From assembly GCA_011050675.1 (NCBI GenBank), contig DRFI01000020.1, forward strand, positions 186,001-250,000: a stretch of DNA of 64,000 bases. The letters are read 5' to 3'. Below the pieces are notes generated by a model. That model searched no databases. It was not told the DNA's origin and was given only the letters and a program-made list of their open reading frames with translations. This DNA is from Maribacter sp. Lineage in GTDB: Bacteria > Bacteroidota > Bacteroidia > Flavobacteriales > Flavobacteriaceae. This document shows, in pieces, positions 37,038-45,340 of this stretch (the stretch's first letter is position 1; each line of letters starts with the position of its first letter). The position numbers and the translations under genes were made by a program.

Positions 37038-37535
37038 TTTACATGTTCTTATTGTGATGAAATTCACAGGGGAGTTCCTAATTTAGGAAGCAATGCTCCA
37101 AATTACTATTTCTCAATTCCTGATGAAGAAATTAAAAAAAGAACCTTTTTAACTTCTGACACCTGTGTAATTGATGATGTACATTTTTTTGTTAGAGGAT
37201 GCTTAGAGATACCATTAATTGGAAATGAAGAAGTTTTTAGCTTTGGAGCCTGGGTTTCATTAAGTAAAGAAAATTTTGAGAAATTTGAATCTTTATATGA
37301 CGTGAAAGAACGTAGAGATAACGAACCAATGTTTGGATGGTTTTCTTCTTGGGTCTGGCCTTTTTATACAGACACAGAAAATATCAAATCTATAATTCAT
37401 TTAAGAAATGATGGAATCAGACCTTATATAGAACTTGAACCAACAGAACACCCGCTAGCTTTAATACAATCTGAAGGTATTTCTTCTGAACAAGTAATTA
37501 AGATGTATGAATACTATGTACACGGGAAAAAATAA
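37038..37535 (+). pseudogene. DUF2199 domain protein, 5'-truncated relic
   Basis: The frame is open from 37038 but has no start codon: an in-frame TAA stands at 37035 and the first possible start is a GTG at 37302, deep in the domain. The translation nevertheless aligns with a nearly whole DUF2199 domain: a zinc-finger-like YCDEIHRG start, APNYYFSIPDEE, TSDTCVIDDVHFFVRGCLEIP, FGAWVSLSKENF, FGWFSSWVWPFY and IELEPTEHPLALIQSEGIS. I read this as a gene that lost its first codons, or a relic started by an unusual codon. DUF2199 proteins have no settled function. Confidence 0.75.
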
Positions 37536-37639
37536 TCATTAAAAAAGTTATAATGAATACGGAGTTTTGTTTTTTTCATACTTCGGTGACAATTGAAAAG
37601 TTCGCCACGACTAATTAGAAAAATAAAGAGATATACAGC

Positions 37640-38362
37640 TTGCAAATAGAAATTAAAAATTCAAGAATTAAATGTTACAAATGCATGAGACCTACAAGTA
37701 CATGTATTTGTAAACACATTAACCCTTTTAAGACAAAGGCTCGTTTTATTATTCTTATGCACCCGAAGGAGTACAAAAAAGAAAAAAATGGAACGGGACA
37801 TATGACTAAGCTTCAACTTGAAAATTCAGAAATTATAGTGGGTGTCGATTTCACCAATAATAATCGTGTAAATGAAATACTGACTAAAGAAAAAAGTTCT
37901 TTTTTACTTTATCCGGGAAAAGATAATTTCAACTTATCTATAAGAGAAAGTTCAGAAATAAATTCATTTATGGGTACTAACCCACACATCTTCATTCTAG
38001 ATGGTACATGGCCCTGCGCCCGTAAAATGCTTAAACTTAGTAAGAACTTACAAAACTTAAAAAGAGTGAGTTTTGATAATAAAATAAAATCAAAATTCAT
38101 CATCAAACAGCAGCCAAATTCTCTCTGCCTTAGCACTATCGAATCTGTTTATACGGTCTTAAATTTACTTAAAGAAGGTGACCTGGAACATTGCGAGACT
38201 AAGGGATTTCTTATTCCTTTTGAAAAAATGATTGAGTATCAACTCGAATATATGTTAAACCCAAACAGTAAAAACTATTCTTCAACGGCAAACAGAGTGG
38301 TTATTACTAAGGACATGTATAAGAAAAGTACGGAAAGGAATATAATTTTTGAACAAGAATAG
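37640..38362 (+). CDS. DTW-domain tRNA-uridine aminocarboxypropyltransferase-like protein
   Basis: The 240-residue protein uses a TTG start; an ATG-initiated form would cut the zinc site. It has the Cys cluster CYKCMRPTSTCIC (about 12-24) and the DTW signature as LDGTWPCARKM (about 119-129). The family (TapT/TuaA/YfiP) adds the aminocarboxypropyl group of SAM to tRNA uridine (acp3U). It lies inside a stretch of broken genes, has no obvious promoter, and is AT-rich with Lys/Asn-heavy composition, which together suggest an acquired gene that is still intact. Confidence 0.8.
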   Translation: MQIEIKNSRIKCYKCMRPTSTCICKHINPFKTKARFIILMHPKEYKKEKNGTGHMTKLQLENSEIIVGVDFTNNNRVNEILTKEKSSFLLYPGKDNFNLSIRESSEINSFMGTNPHIFILDGTWPCARKMLKLSKNLQNLKRVSFDNKIKSKFIIKQQPNSLCLSTIESVYTVLNLLKEGDLEHCETKGFLIPFEKMIEYQLEYMLNPNSKNYSSTANRVVITKDMYKKSTERNIIFEQE

Positions 38363-38429
38363 ATGTATTTAGGGAAATCAAAATCAGGAAACAAAAATAG
38401 AAATGGCAATTTTAGAAGTAAATAACTAA

Positions 38430-38894
38430 ACACAACATAGAATAAAAAATGAAGACGAAAAGGGAATTGTTTTTAGAACAACCTTAGAAAGTTTAACGCC
38501 ACTAAAAGGAAAGAATAACGATTGGAATATTGCACAGAATAATCAAGAAAATAGTATTCCCAAATTAAGTGAAATCATTAAAACTTATCTATTCCCTGTG
38601 TTTGAAAAATTTGAAAACGTAGAAAATATTGTAAATGAAATCACAAATGACGGTTTAAATATCAATGCCCATTTTAATACTAAAAATGAAAATTTACCAA
38701 TTGACTTCTTACTATACTTTGGAAACTTTGAAATTACACAAACAGCCTTTAATAAATATTTAAACGAGCAAAAATTAAAAGGAAATGCAAAATCATGTTA
38801 TAAAAACTATGAGGAGAATGAAAATATTCCATATCGATTTATAACAGACATAACAATGAAAAAAGCATTTTTAAATGCATTGGAAATTTTATAA
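38430..38894 (+). pseudogene. Truncated hypothetical protein, DUF4304-like
   Basis: An open frame of 154 codons runs from 38430 (stop at 38427) to 38894 without ATG; the only plausible start is GTG 38598, giving 98 residues. The part upstream of that GTG looks coding (FRTTLESLTPLKGKNNDWNI), so the gene probably lost its 5' end. The pattern of a W-x-I strand followed by a long helix with FPVFEKFENVENI recalls DUF4304-type proteins, but I am not sure. Very rich in Asn, Lys and Glu. Confidence 0.45.
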
Positions 38895-38905
38895 TAGAAT
38901 AAAAT

Positions 38906-38994
38906 TTTACGTTTAAAGAAAAAGACAAACATCAGCAAGTACAAAGCAATTGATAATTGCACGAAATGCACAATCGAAAATACTTAAACGTAAA
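38906..38994. repeat. Nested inverted repeat in spacer (attC-like shape)
   Basis: Outer arms TTTACGTTTAA (38906-38916) and TTAAACGTAAA (38984-38994) are perfect 11-bp complements 67 bases apart. Inside lies the hairpin GCAATT-GAT-AATTGC. It sits between two broken accessory genes. The shape recalls integron attC sites, but the core GTTRRRY/RYYYAAC boxes are not in canonical form. Confidence 0.5.
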
Positions 38995-39006
38995 TTAAAA
39001 TATAAC

Positions 39007-39336
39007 ATGGGGATATTCAATTTTTAAAAAAAACGAGATGAACAACCTGATAATATACTCGATGATTTAAATAGTGATTTCAATTTAAAAAAATTAAGTA
39101 AATACATCGAAAGTCCTGTAGCAATAGAACCTTTCTCGAATGAAATTTATACTATTTCGAATAATACAGAATATGATGTTGAAGCCAAAGTTAATGAGTT
39201 ATTGAAAATTTATATGTCTTTTGATGATAGTCAAAAAAGGACTAGAGAAGGTAGATATATTATTTCATGTATTGCAGAGACTTACTTTTCTGAAAAAAAG
39301 CTTGAAGAGGCATTTGAGAATTTCAATTCCTACTAA
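39007..39336 (+). pseudogene. Small hypothetical gene with in-frame TAA at codon 7
   Basis: ATG 39007 is followed by five codons (GIFNF), then TAA at 39025-39027, and the same frame continues for 102 sense codons to TAA 39334. The continuation (KKRDEQPDNILDDLNSDF and onward) looks like normal protein. A single base change from TTA (Leu) to TAA would explain it. A base-calling error in the A-run is also possible. No domain is recognised. The remaining gap 39337-39623 holds a 25-codon open frame (39378-39455) that may be another fragment. Confidence 0.5.
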
Positions 39337-39465
39337 AATTTAAGAATACCATTGGCACCCCATTTATCCACCTTAGAATGGGACAATTGAATTGCATGAT
39401 TCAAAATCCAGATGGCACAAAAATAATTCAAAAATTAAAAGATAGTTTCTTATAAAATAATTGTC

Positions 39466-39519
39466 GCAAACTCAATTACCGCTATTACAATTAATAGTTA
39501 ATAAAGGTCATTGAGTTGC
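39466..39519. repeat. Nested inverted repeat in spacer
   Basis: GCAAACTCAAT (39466-39476) pairs with ATTGAGTTGC (39510-39519) with one bulged A; inside, CTATT and AATAG form a second small hairpin. It is the second structured spacer in this island. Its sequence differs from the one at 38906-38994. Confidence 0.45.
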
Positions 39520-39584
39520 TTTGCAGTCAATTTCGATTCTTGAAATCATCACAAATAATGTGATGTAGTGTAACATAAGCACTA

Positions 39585-39592
39585 TAAATTTG
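39585..39592 (+). promoter_or_regulatory. Possible -7 promoter element for YHYH gene
   Basis: TAAATTTG fits the Bacteroidota -7 consensus TAnnTTTG and ends 31 bases before the YHYH-protein start. No clear -33 TTG is seen. Confidence 0.35.
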
Positions 39593-39623
39593 TTAACTTC
39601 AAAATACTTACCAATACAAATTT

Positions 39624-40679
39624 ATGATGTTGAAAGTTCAAATTAAAAGCATAGTTGTAGGTCTATTACTAATATCCTTTACAGCTTGTAAAAACGGAAA
39701 GTCAGATACTAAAACAGATGCTGATAATGAAGTAACCATTTCTGTAAAGAAAGAGAACTTTTTATCTGGTGGTTTAGTAGAACCAATTTCTATTGTTAGT
39801 AAAGAATTATCTGATGGTTCTACTGCAGATTGCTATAAAATAGTAGTCACCTCTACCCCAACTGATCATGATATGGGACCATGGTGTCCAGATAATATTG
39901 CTGATGATGCATCTGCTGGTGGCATTTGGTTAGAAGATGGTAAAGTGTATGATGTAGATGGTGCCTTTGTAAAAAACTTAGGAACGTTCTATGATGATGA
40001 GACTTGGATGATGTACAATAGTGAAACGGGAAAAATCACTAAAACAAGTACTAAAGAAGAATGTAACGATGCCGCTAACCCTAATGTAGGCGAAGAATAT
40101 CAAAATTTTTGTGTTGAATGTTTGCCGTCTTACGTCACTGATATTACACACACGTATTATATACCTGTTACTCCTAAAAAAGCTAAAACTCCATATCCGT
40201 TTTCTAACGGACCAGCTGGCGGACCACCTCCTGGTGATGGACCAGATGATGGACATGAAAGACCAGGACCACCTCCTGGTGGACCAGAAGGTAATTCTAC
40301 AACCCCCTCTGATAGAGGACTTGCATTTAATGGAGTTGTTTTTAATGCTCCTGCCCCTACCGATGACATATTAGCTGCCTACACATTAGCTCCTTTTGAT
40401 GATGCTGGTGGACATATAAACTTACATGCAGGGTATCATTACCATGCCGCTACCGGTGTATCAAAAAAAATAGAACAGACAGATAATCATTCCGCAATGA
40501 TCGGTTATGCTTTTGACGGTTATGGAATATTTGAAAACTCAGATAAAGAAGGAAATGAATACACAGATCTAGATGATTCTAGAGGTCATTATGATGAAAC
40601 TAGAGGATATCATTACCATGTAGACAAAGCCGGAAACAATAATTTCATTGATGGCTTACGTGGTGAATATGCTTTATAA
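39624..40679 (+). CDS. YHYH-domain lipoprotein
   Basis: The 351-residue protein has a lipoprotein signal (ISFTACKNG, Cys22 or 21 depending on which of two adjacent ATG codons is used). It has a low-complexity Gly/Pro/Asp-rich linker at about 192-230 and a YHYH domain at the C-terminus with NLHAGYHYHAATG and RGYHYHVDK, the paired motifs that name the family. YHYH proteins are often extracytoplasmic in marine bacteria; the His/Tyr motifs suggest metal binding, but no activity is established. The next gene overlaps its 3' end by 11 bases. Confidence 0.87.
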   Translation: MMLKVQIKSIVVGLLLISFTACKNGKSDTKTDADNEVTISVKKENFLSGGLVEPISIVSKELSDGSTADCYKIVVTSTPTDHDMGPWCPDNIADDASAGGIWLEDGKVYDVDGAFVKNLGTFYDDETWMMYNSETGKITKTSTKEECNDAANPNVGEEYQNFCVECLPSYVTDITHTYYIPVTPKKAKTPYPFSNGPAGGPPPGDGPDDGHERPGPPPGGPEGNSTTPSDRGLAFNGVVFNAPAPTDDILAAYTLAPFDDAGGHINLHAGYHYHAATGVSKKIEQTDNHSAMIGYAFDGYGIFENSDKEGNEYTDLDDSRGHYDETRGYHYHVDKAGNNNFIDGLRGEYAL

Positions 40680-41298
40680 AACAAGAAGATTTAAAGTATT
40701 ATTTTTCAGTTTACTGTGGATAGGAAACGTTGCTCTTGCTCACAGTCCCGATTTTTCAAGTATCATAATATCCAAAACCGAAAACGGTCTAATTGTTTTA
40801 CAACTAAACAGTTCATTGACAGCTTTTCAACAAGAAGTAAATTATGTTAATGGGGAAGGTGCTTATAAATCGCCAGAAGAATTTCAAAACCTAGTACTTG
40901 ACATCTTTAAGTCTAGGTTTTCTTTTATCATTAATGGGAAAGACACAGTACACTTCAAAAACTCTAAAGTCCTTTTAGGTCATGAAACTAAAATTGTCGC
41001 AGAAGTTATAGGTCTTCCAGAAGAGATAAATATTATCCAATTAAAGAACGAGGTATTTAAGGATGTTCATCGTAACCAGTCTGTAGTCATATTTTTATTG
41101 GACGGGTTTCCAAAAGAAAAATTCACTTTACAAAAAGACAATCAACACAGCATAAATCTAAGTTTAGAAAAAGGAAAGTGGATAACACCTAGTCTTGAAG
41201 AGCATTCATCTAAATTAAACTTTGTACCCTATCTAATTACTTTAATACTTGGCAGTTTGTTATTTTATATTTTCGGAAAAACAAAAACATACCAATGA
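40669..41298 (+). CDS. Exported protein with C-terminal membrane anchor, unknown function
   Basis: I chose ATG 40669, which overlaps the YHYH stop by 11 bases and gives a good signal peptide (ending near VALAHSP); codons at 40648/40651 are alternatives. The 209-residue product has an extracytoplasmic beta-rich region and a C-terminal helix (YLITLILGSLLFYIFG) with a basic tail, so it is anchored to the inner membrane facing the periplasm. No known domain is recognised. Gene order suggests that it works with the YHYH lipoprotein. The stop overlaps the next start in ATGA. Confidence 0.7.
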   Translation: MLYKTRRFKVLFFSLLWIGNVALAHSPDFSSIIISKTENGLIVLQLNSSLTAFQQEVNYVNGEGAYKSPEEFQNLVLDIFKSRFSFIINGKDTVHFKNSKVLLGHETKIVAEVIGLPEEINIIQLKNEVFKDVHRNQSVVIFLLDGFPKEKFTLQKDNQHSINLSLEKGKWITPSLEEHSSKLNFVPYLITLILGSLLFYIFGKTKTYQ

Positions 41299-41450
41299 AG
41301 AAACCAAACCTAGCGGTTTACATGGCTTTAGCCGTTGTGGTCATCGGCTTGATTTTTCAATTCATGGAAATGGGAGTATTCAGTGAAAATCAAATACCTG
41401 CTATTACAAAATACAATCAGCTTTTTTTCTGGAGTGGAGTAAGCATCTGA
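41295..41450 (+). CDS. Small membrane protein, interrupted by in-frame TGA
   Basis: ATG 41295 overlaps the previous stop (ATGA). The 51-codon product has one hydrophobic segment (LAVYMALAVVVIGLIFQF). After TGA at 41448-41450 the same frame continues 19 codons (AFGYMNTKAAKKKDSEKDL) to TGA 41508. A Trp codon TGG changed to TGA would restore a 71-residue protein with a basic tail. It is therefore a recently shortened small protein or a sequencing error. It is the third gene of the YHYH unit. Confidence 0.55.
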   Translation: MKKPNLAVYMALAVVVIGLIFQFMEMGVFSENQIPAITKYNQLFFWSGVSI

Positions 41451-41602
41451 GCATTTGGTTATATGAATACAAAAGCAGCTAAAAAAAAGGATAGCGAAAA
41501 AGACTTGTGAACTAATCAACTATCTATTTGGTCCGTTTGATTTTAAATACCACCTGAAATCAACTAAACCATTCGCTACCCTCTATTTTTAAAATTTAAA
41601 TT

Positions 41603-42019
41603 CTATTTGAATAAATGCACAGAAGATTCCTTTAGATTTAATTTTGCTGGTTCTGGAAACTCTGCATGAACTATTAATACATTTTCATGATGCTGTTCTA
41701 ATTCGCTTAATATATTTCTGTTCAATAATAATATTGTAGAATGACCATGATGGTCTAATTTATCTAAAATTGTTTTTCCGTTGAACTCACATATCCAATG
41801 GGTTTCAGACATATTTTCTTCGTAAAACACCTCAATAGTAGGTACTTGATAATAATCGTGCTCACCAATTCCTTCAAGATCAAAAACCAAACGAAGTAAT
41901 CCGCCTTCAACATCAATACCTTCATTCTTAATCCCTAATTCCTCAAAAGATACTTTACCAGAAGTTGGCTCATTGAATTTCACTTTAATCTCTCCTTGAT
42001 TTATCTCTACCTTGTTCAT
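41603..42019 (-). CDS. Hypothetical cytosolic protein, unknown function
   Basis: The 138-residue protein has no signal peptide or membrane helix and is acidic and beta-rich, with many Asp, Glu and His residues (DKLDHHGHSTILLLN, SELEQHHEN). I do not recognise the family. It may be a small regulatory or metal-handling protein, but that is a guess. It lies downstream of a methyltransferase gene on the same strand, with a long AT-rich inverted repeat between them. Confidence 0.6.
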   Translation of the reverse strand: MNKVEINQGEIKVKFNEPTSGKVSFEELGIKNEGIDVEGGLLRLVFDLEGIGEHDYYQVPTIEVFYEENMSETHWICEFNGKTILDKLDHHGHSTILLLNRNILSELEQHHENVLIVHAEFPEPAKLNLKESSVHLFK

Positions 42020-42063
42020 CTAGTTTTGTTTTTATGATACTATCAAAGCTAGATAACAGTTGT

Positions 42064-42115
42064 AATTTATTCTATGATATTTATCAGGATAGCAATATCA
42101 TTTATAGAATAAATT
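42064..42115. repeat. Long AT-rich inverted repeat at methyltransferase 3' end
   Basis: AATTTATTCTAT (42064-42075) is perfectly complementary to ATAGAATAAATT (42104-42115), with GATAT/ATATC pairing further inside after a bulge. It covers the stop codon of the methyltransferase gene. It lacks a T-run and may act as an mRNA-stabilising 3' hairpin or weak terminator. Confidence 0.45.
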
Positions 42116-42794
42116 TAGGTTGGTCAATTTTATACATCGTAGTTACGATAACTCCCTTTCCATCACTCACCGACAATAATTGTTTTTCTTCAGTTACGTT
42201 CAAATTAAAAGGAGTTGCCATAAGATCAATGCCACTTTGCTTTTTTAGGCGGGTTCCTTGTCCCGAAATAATATCGATATTGGGCACAAAGTCATTCTCA
42301 GGTACATGCTCTGTAACTATTAGATATTTATAATCATATAACTTTTCGACAACGTTCTTAACCTCTGCATTTGATATGTGTTGCAGCACTTGGCGAAGCA
42401 TAGCACAATCTGCAATAGGCAACTCATCTACGGCAATATCTATACATTTAAATTCTAGATTTGGAAATTTAAACTCCTTCTTGTTTCGCTCAATTAGTTC
42501 AGGCACAATATCAACGGCAACGTAGTTATTGGTATAACTCACCAATTCTTTGCCTACATTAAAATCTCCGCATCCTAAATCGCACACCGAAACCGGACTT
42601 TCAAATGCGTTTAAAAATTTGACCAACGCTACAATATAAGGCGTTATAATTTCTTTACGATGCGAACCATCACCCGAATAAAAATTAGTGGTACCACTAC
42701 CCCACAGGTCCATTTCATATACCTGTTGCATGGCATCTTTAGTAGGCCAAGGTTTTTTATCCACTTTAGTTTTAGTCTCCTTTTTACTCACCAA
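42102..42794 (-). CDS. Class I SAM-dependent methyltransferase
   Basis: The 230-residue protein has the Rossmann-type SAM motif VCDLGCGDFNVGKEL (about 68-82), VAVDIVPEL (motif II acidic residue), CIDIAVDELP, and MLRQVLQHISNAEV (motif IV/post), as in Methyltransf_23/25 families. The N-terminus is Lys-rich and lacks a signal. The substrate cannot be read from sequence. It follows the DUF885 gene after a terminator and so probably has its own promoter. Confidence 0.82.
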   Translation of the reverse strand: MVSKKETKTKVDKKPWPTKDAMQQVYEMDLWGSGTTNFYSGDGSHRKEIITPYIVALVKFLNAFESPVSVCDLGCGDFNVGKELVSYTNNYVAVDIVPELIERNKKEFKFPNLEFKCIDIAVDELPIADCAMLRQVLQHISNAEVKNVVEKLYDYKYLIVTEHVPENDFVPNIDIISGQGTRLKKQSGIDLMATPFNLNVTEEKQLLSVSDGKGVIVTTMYKIDQPKFIL

Positions 42795-42803
42795 TCTCTT
42801 ATT

Positions 42804-42841
42804 AAAAAGTACACGCCATAAACTTTCATTTATGGCGTGTA
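42804..42841 (-). terminator. Rho-independent terminator of DUF885 gene
   Basis: A perfect 13-bp stem (TACACGCCATAAA / TTTATGGCGTGTA, 6-base loop) is followed on the minus strand by five T. It starts 30 bases after the DUF885 stop. Confidence 0.92.
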
Positions 42842-42870
42842 TCTTATATTTTAAAATAACAATGTGCTGT

Positions 42871-44661
42871 TTATTTCTGAGTTGCTATCCAAGTCTTTAC
42901 TCTACGTTCTAACAATTCTAATGGCAAAGCACCTCCGCCAAGTATAGTGTCGTGAAATCCTTTGATATCAAATTTATCACCTAATTCGGTTTCTGCCATT
43001 TTACGCAATTCTTGAATTTTAAGCATTCCTATTTTATAAGAAGTTGCTTGTCCTGGCATTACCATGTAACGCTGAACTTCTGCTTTTATAGCTCCTTTAG
43101 AAATAGAAGAATTCTCTGTGAAATATTTTATAGCATCTGCTTCGGTCCATCCTTTTGCATGTATTCCTGTATCTACAACCAAACGTATTGCTCTCCAGAT
43201 TTCGTTCACTAAACGACCAAAATCATAGTATGGGTTTTGGTAACCGCCCATTTCCTTAGCCAAAGCCTCTGAATATAATCCCCAACCTTCGCTATATACA
43301 CTAAAACCAGCCTGAGTTCTAAACTTAGGCACCGCATCTAATTCTTGTGCAATAGAAATTTGCATGTGATGTCCTGGGTTACCTTCATGATACGCAACAC
43401 CTTCCATCGTAGTTTTTGGCATAGCGTTCATATCTGATAAATGTACATAATAGGTGCCTTTTCTAGAACCATCGGGCGTACCTGCAGAATAGTGCTGTGG
43501 CGCACCATCTTGTTCACGAAATGCCTCTACCCTTTTTACCTGCAACTTTGCTTTTGGCAAAATACCGAAGTAGTCTGGTAGCTTCTTCGTTAGATCATCT
43601 AAATACTTAGTAGACTCATCTAAATACCCTTGTCTACCTTCATCTGTATTAGGAAAGAAAAACTGCGGGTCTGTATTTACAAATTTGAAGAAGGCATTTA
43701 AATCACCATCAAAGCCTACCTTTTCTTTGATCGCCATCATTTCTCCCTTTATCCTTGCTACCTCTTCCAGACCGATTTCATGAATCTCTTCTGCCGTTAA
43801 CCCCGTTGTAGTAAAAACCTTTAAACGATAGTTATAAAAATCTTTACCATGGTTATGACGACTTACTCCTGTTGGTGTTTCTTCTGCATTATCCACTTCA
43901 CTTTCTAACCAAGCCAACAACTTATCATATGATGGTGAAAAATAATCATTAAGGACCTTTACCGATTGTTCTTTAAGTGAAGTAGCCTCTTCTGCCGTAA
44001 TTTCTTCGGATGCTACAAGCGCATCAATTTTACCGTTCATATCATTAAGCAATGGAGCACCATCCTTCAATGATTTTGTTTGAGCGATAACTGTAGTAAA
44101 TGCAAATTTAGGAGGTAAATTTCCAGCCACTGCTTGTTCCTTTGCTCGTTCTACCAATTGATCAATTCCTCTTGAGACCTCTTTAACCCTAGAGATATAA
44201 GCGTTCATATCAGAAAGACTATCTACCTTATGAAAATTGATTAAATAACTTGGTAAACGAGTATGCATACCTCGCATTTGATCAAAAACATAATCTAAAT
44301 TTTCAAAAGTAGCACCTTCTTTTAGCGTTTCGTATTGGTAGACCCATAAATCATAAGAAGTTTTATCTGCATCGTTTAAACTATCGTAATCAAATTTCTC
44401 TTTAAGTTCATTGGTGGTCTTAGTATACCATTCCAATTCCTTTTTCTCTGCAGCTTTACTTAAATCATCAATTTTGTCATACTGATCTTTTCTGCCTTGA
44501 GCGGTAAGTCCTAGCGGACTCATTTGTAATTGCTCCTCGTATTTTTCATCGAACCAATTGTTTAATTCTGCTGTTTGGTCTATGACCGGTTTTGGTTCTT
44601 CTTTACAAGAAGAAAGTACTAAAAATGCAATTGCAATACCGGTAGTGACAAGTTTTTTCAT
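42871..44661 (-). CDS. DUF885 family lipoprotein, metallopeptidase-like
   Basis: I chose the ATG at 44661 because it gives a lipoprotein signal (MKKLVTTGIAIAFLVLSSCK); longer forms would bury it. The 596-residue protein is almost all alpha-helical, with the DUF885 metal motif VAYHEGNPGHHMQ (HExxxHH-like) near residue 395 and HAKGWTEADAI further on. Related to M32/M3-like zincin folds, DUF885 proteins are probably zinc peptidases acting on peptides in the periplasm. Length fits the family. Confidence 0.88.
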   Translation of the reverse strand: MKKLVTTGIAIAFLVLSSCKEEPKPVIDQTAELNNWFDEKYEEQLQMSPLGLTAQGRKDQYDKIDDLSKAAEKKELEWYTKTTNELKEKFDYDSLNDADKTSYDLWVYQYETLKEGATFENLDYVFDQMRGMHTRLPSYLINFHKVDSLSDMNAYISRVKEVSRGIDQLVERAKEQAVAGNLPPKFAFTTVIAQTKSLKDGAPLLNDMNGKIDALVASEEITAEEATSLKEQSVKVLNDYFSPSYDKLLAWLESEVDNAEETPTGVSRHNHGKDFYNYRLKVFTTTGLTAEEIHEIGLEEVARIKGEMMAIKEKVGFDGDLNAFFKFVNTDPQFFFPNTDEGRQGYLDESTKYLDDLTKKLPDYFGILPKAKLQVKRVEAFREQDGAPQHYSAGTPDGSRKGTYYVHLSDMNAMPKTTMEGVAYHEGNPGHHMQISIAQELDAVPKFRTQAGFSVYSEGWGLYSEALAKEMGGYQNPYYDFGRLVNEIWRAIRLVVDTGIHAKGWTEADAIKYFTENSSISKGAIKAEVQRYMVMPGQATSYKIGMLKIQELRKMAETELGDKFDIKGFHDTILGGGALPLELLERRVKTWIATQK

Positions 44662-44897
44662 GTGTACTAATTTTGATTTAGTCAATAATTGAAGCGTTAG
44701 TTTAGGGGAATTTAAATACATCATCTGGGGGATGTTTTAAAGATATAGCAATTTGTTTAATTCCCTATTCTACACTAAATGTTTATTGCTGACCAATACC
44801 AGTCAAAAACAGTCTAGTCAATAGATTACAGACTAAAAAACTAGTGTTCTTAGGTGAAGATTAAATCCGCTAAAAGATTTATTACATAAAAAAGAGA

Positions 44898-45248
44898 TTA
44901 ACCTTTATAAAAAATATAGATCCAGATTGATCTTGATATTCTAAAATTGACTGTACTCAACAAAATAGATATTGCCGCTATAATTGCAAACACGCGTAGT
45001 GGAGACAAATCAACAAAGTACCAAAACAAGACTAAGCTCGCTATCATCTGTGCTACAGTTAAAGCATAGCTTACAAACATTGCCCCAAAAAAGAAACCCG
45101 TTTCCTTTTCAAATTTAAAATCGCACTCGGTACACCTTTTATTCATCTTAGGCATTCTAAACATTAGAATATTGCCTTGATCATTAAAAACCTTTCCTTT
45201 TTTGCAATTAGGACATTTACATTTCAATACATCCAAAACTTTGCTCAT
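44898..45248 (-). CDS. DUF983 family membrane protein
   Basis: The 116-residue protein has two CxxC pairs, CKCPNC (about 9-14) and CTEC (about 39-42), forming a rubredoxin-like zinc knuckle, then ETGFFFGAMFVSYALTV and two membrane helices (about 53-75, 80-105). This is the DUF983 pattern. Function is unknown; alphaproteobacterial members lie near cytochrome oxidase genes. Divergent from an AraC regulator gene. The 236 bases between it and the DUF885 start (44662-44897) contain no gene I can support. Confidence 0.83.
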   Translation of the reverse strand: MSKVLDVLKCKCPNCKKGKVFNDQGNILMFRMPKMNKRCTECDFKFEKETGFFFGAMFVSYALTVAQMIASLVLFWYFVDLSPLRVFAIIAAISILLSTVNFRISRSIWIYIFYKG

Positions 45249-45340
45249 AGTTACAATTTATAATACTGCAAAATTAAGACACAAAGTCATCGTTTCGATT
45301 ATATAATTAGCTCTATTATTTGTACTTTTAGGACATTACT

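Noticed and set aside
40111-40374. Alternative-frame ORFs over the YHYH linker, both strands
   Set aside because: They result from the low-complexity Gly/Pro/Asp-rich coding repeat, which leaves other frames open.
41448-41450. In-frame TGA as a selenocysteine codon
   Set aside because: No SECIS-like hairpin directly follows and the context reads best with Trp; a nonsense change or sequencing error is simpler.
41527-41575. Short inverted repeat TTGATTT/AAATCAA as a terminator
   Set aside because: The stem is only 7 AT-rich pairs with a long loop and no following T-run.
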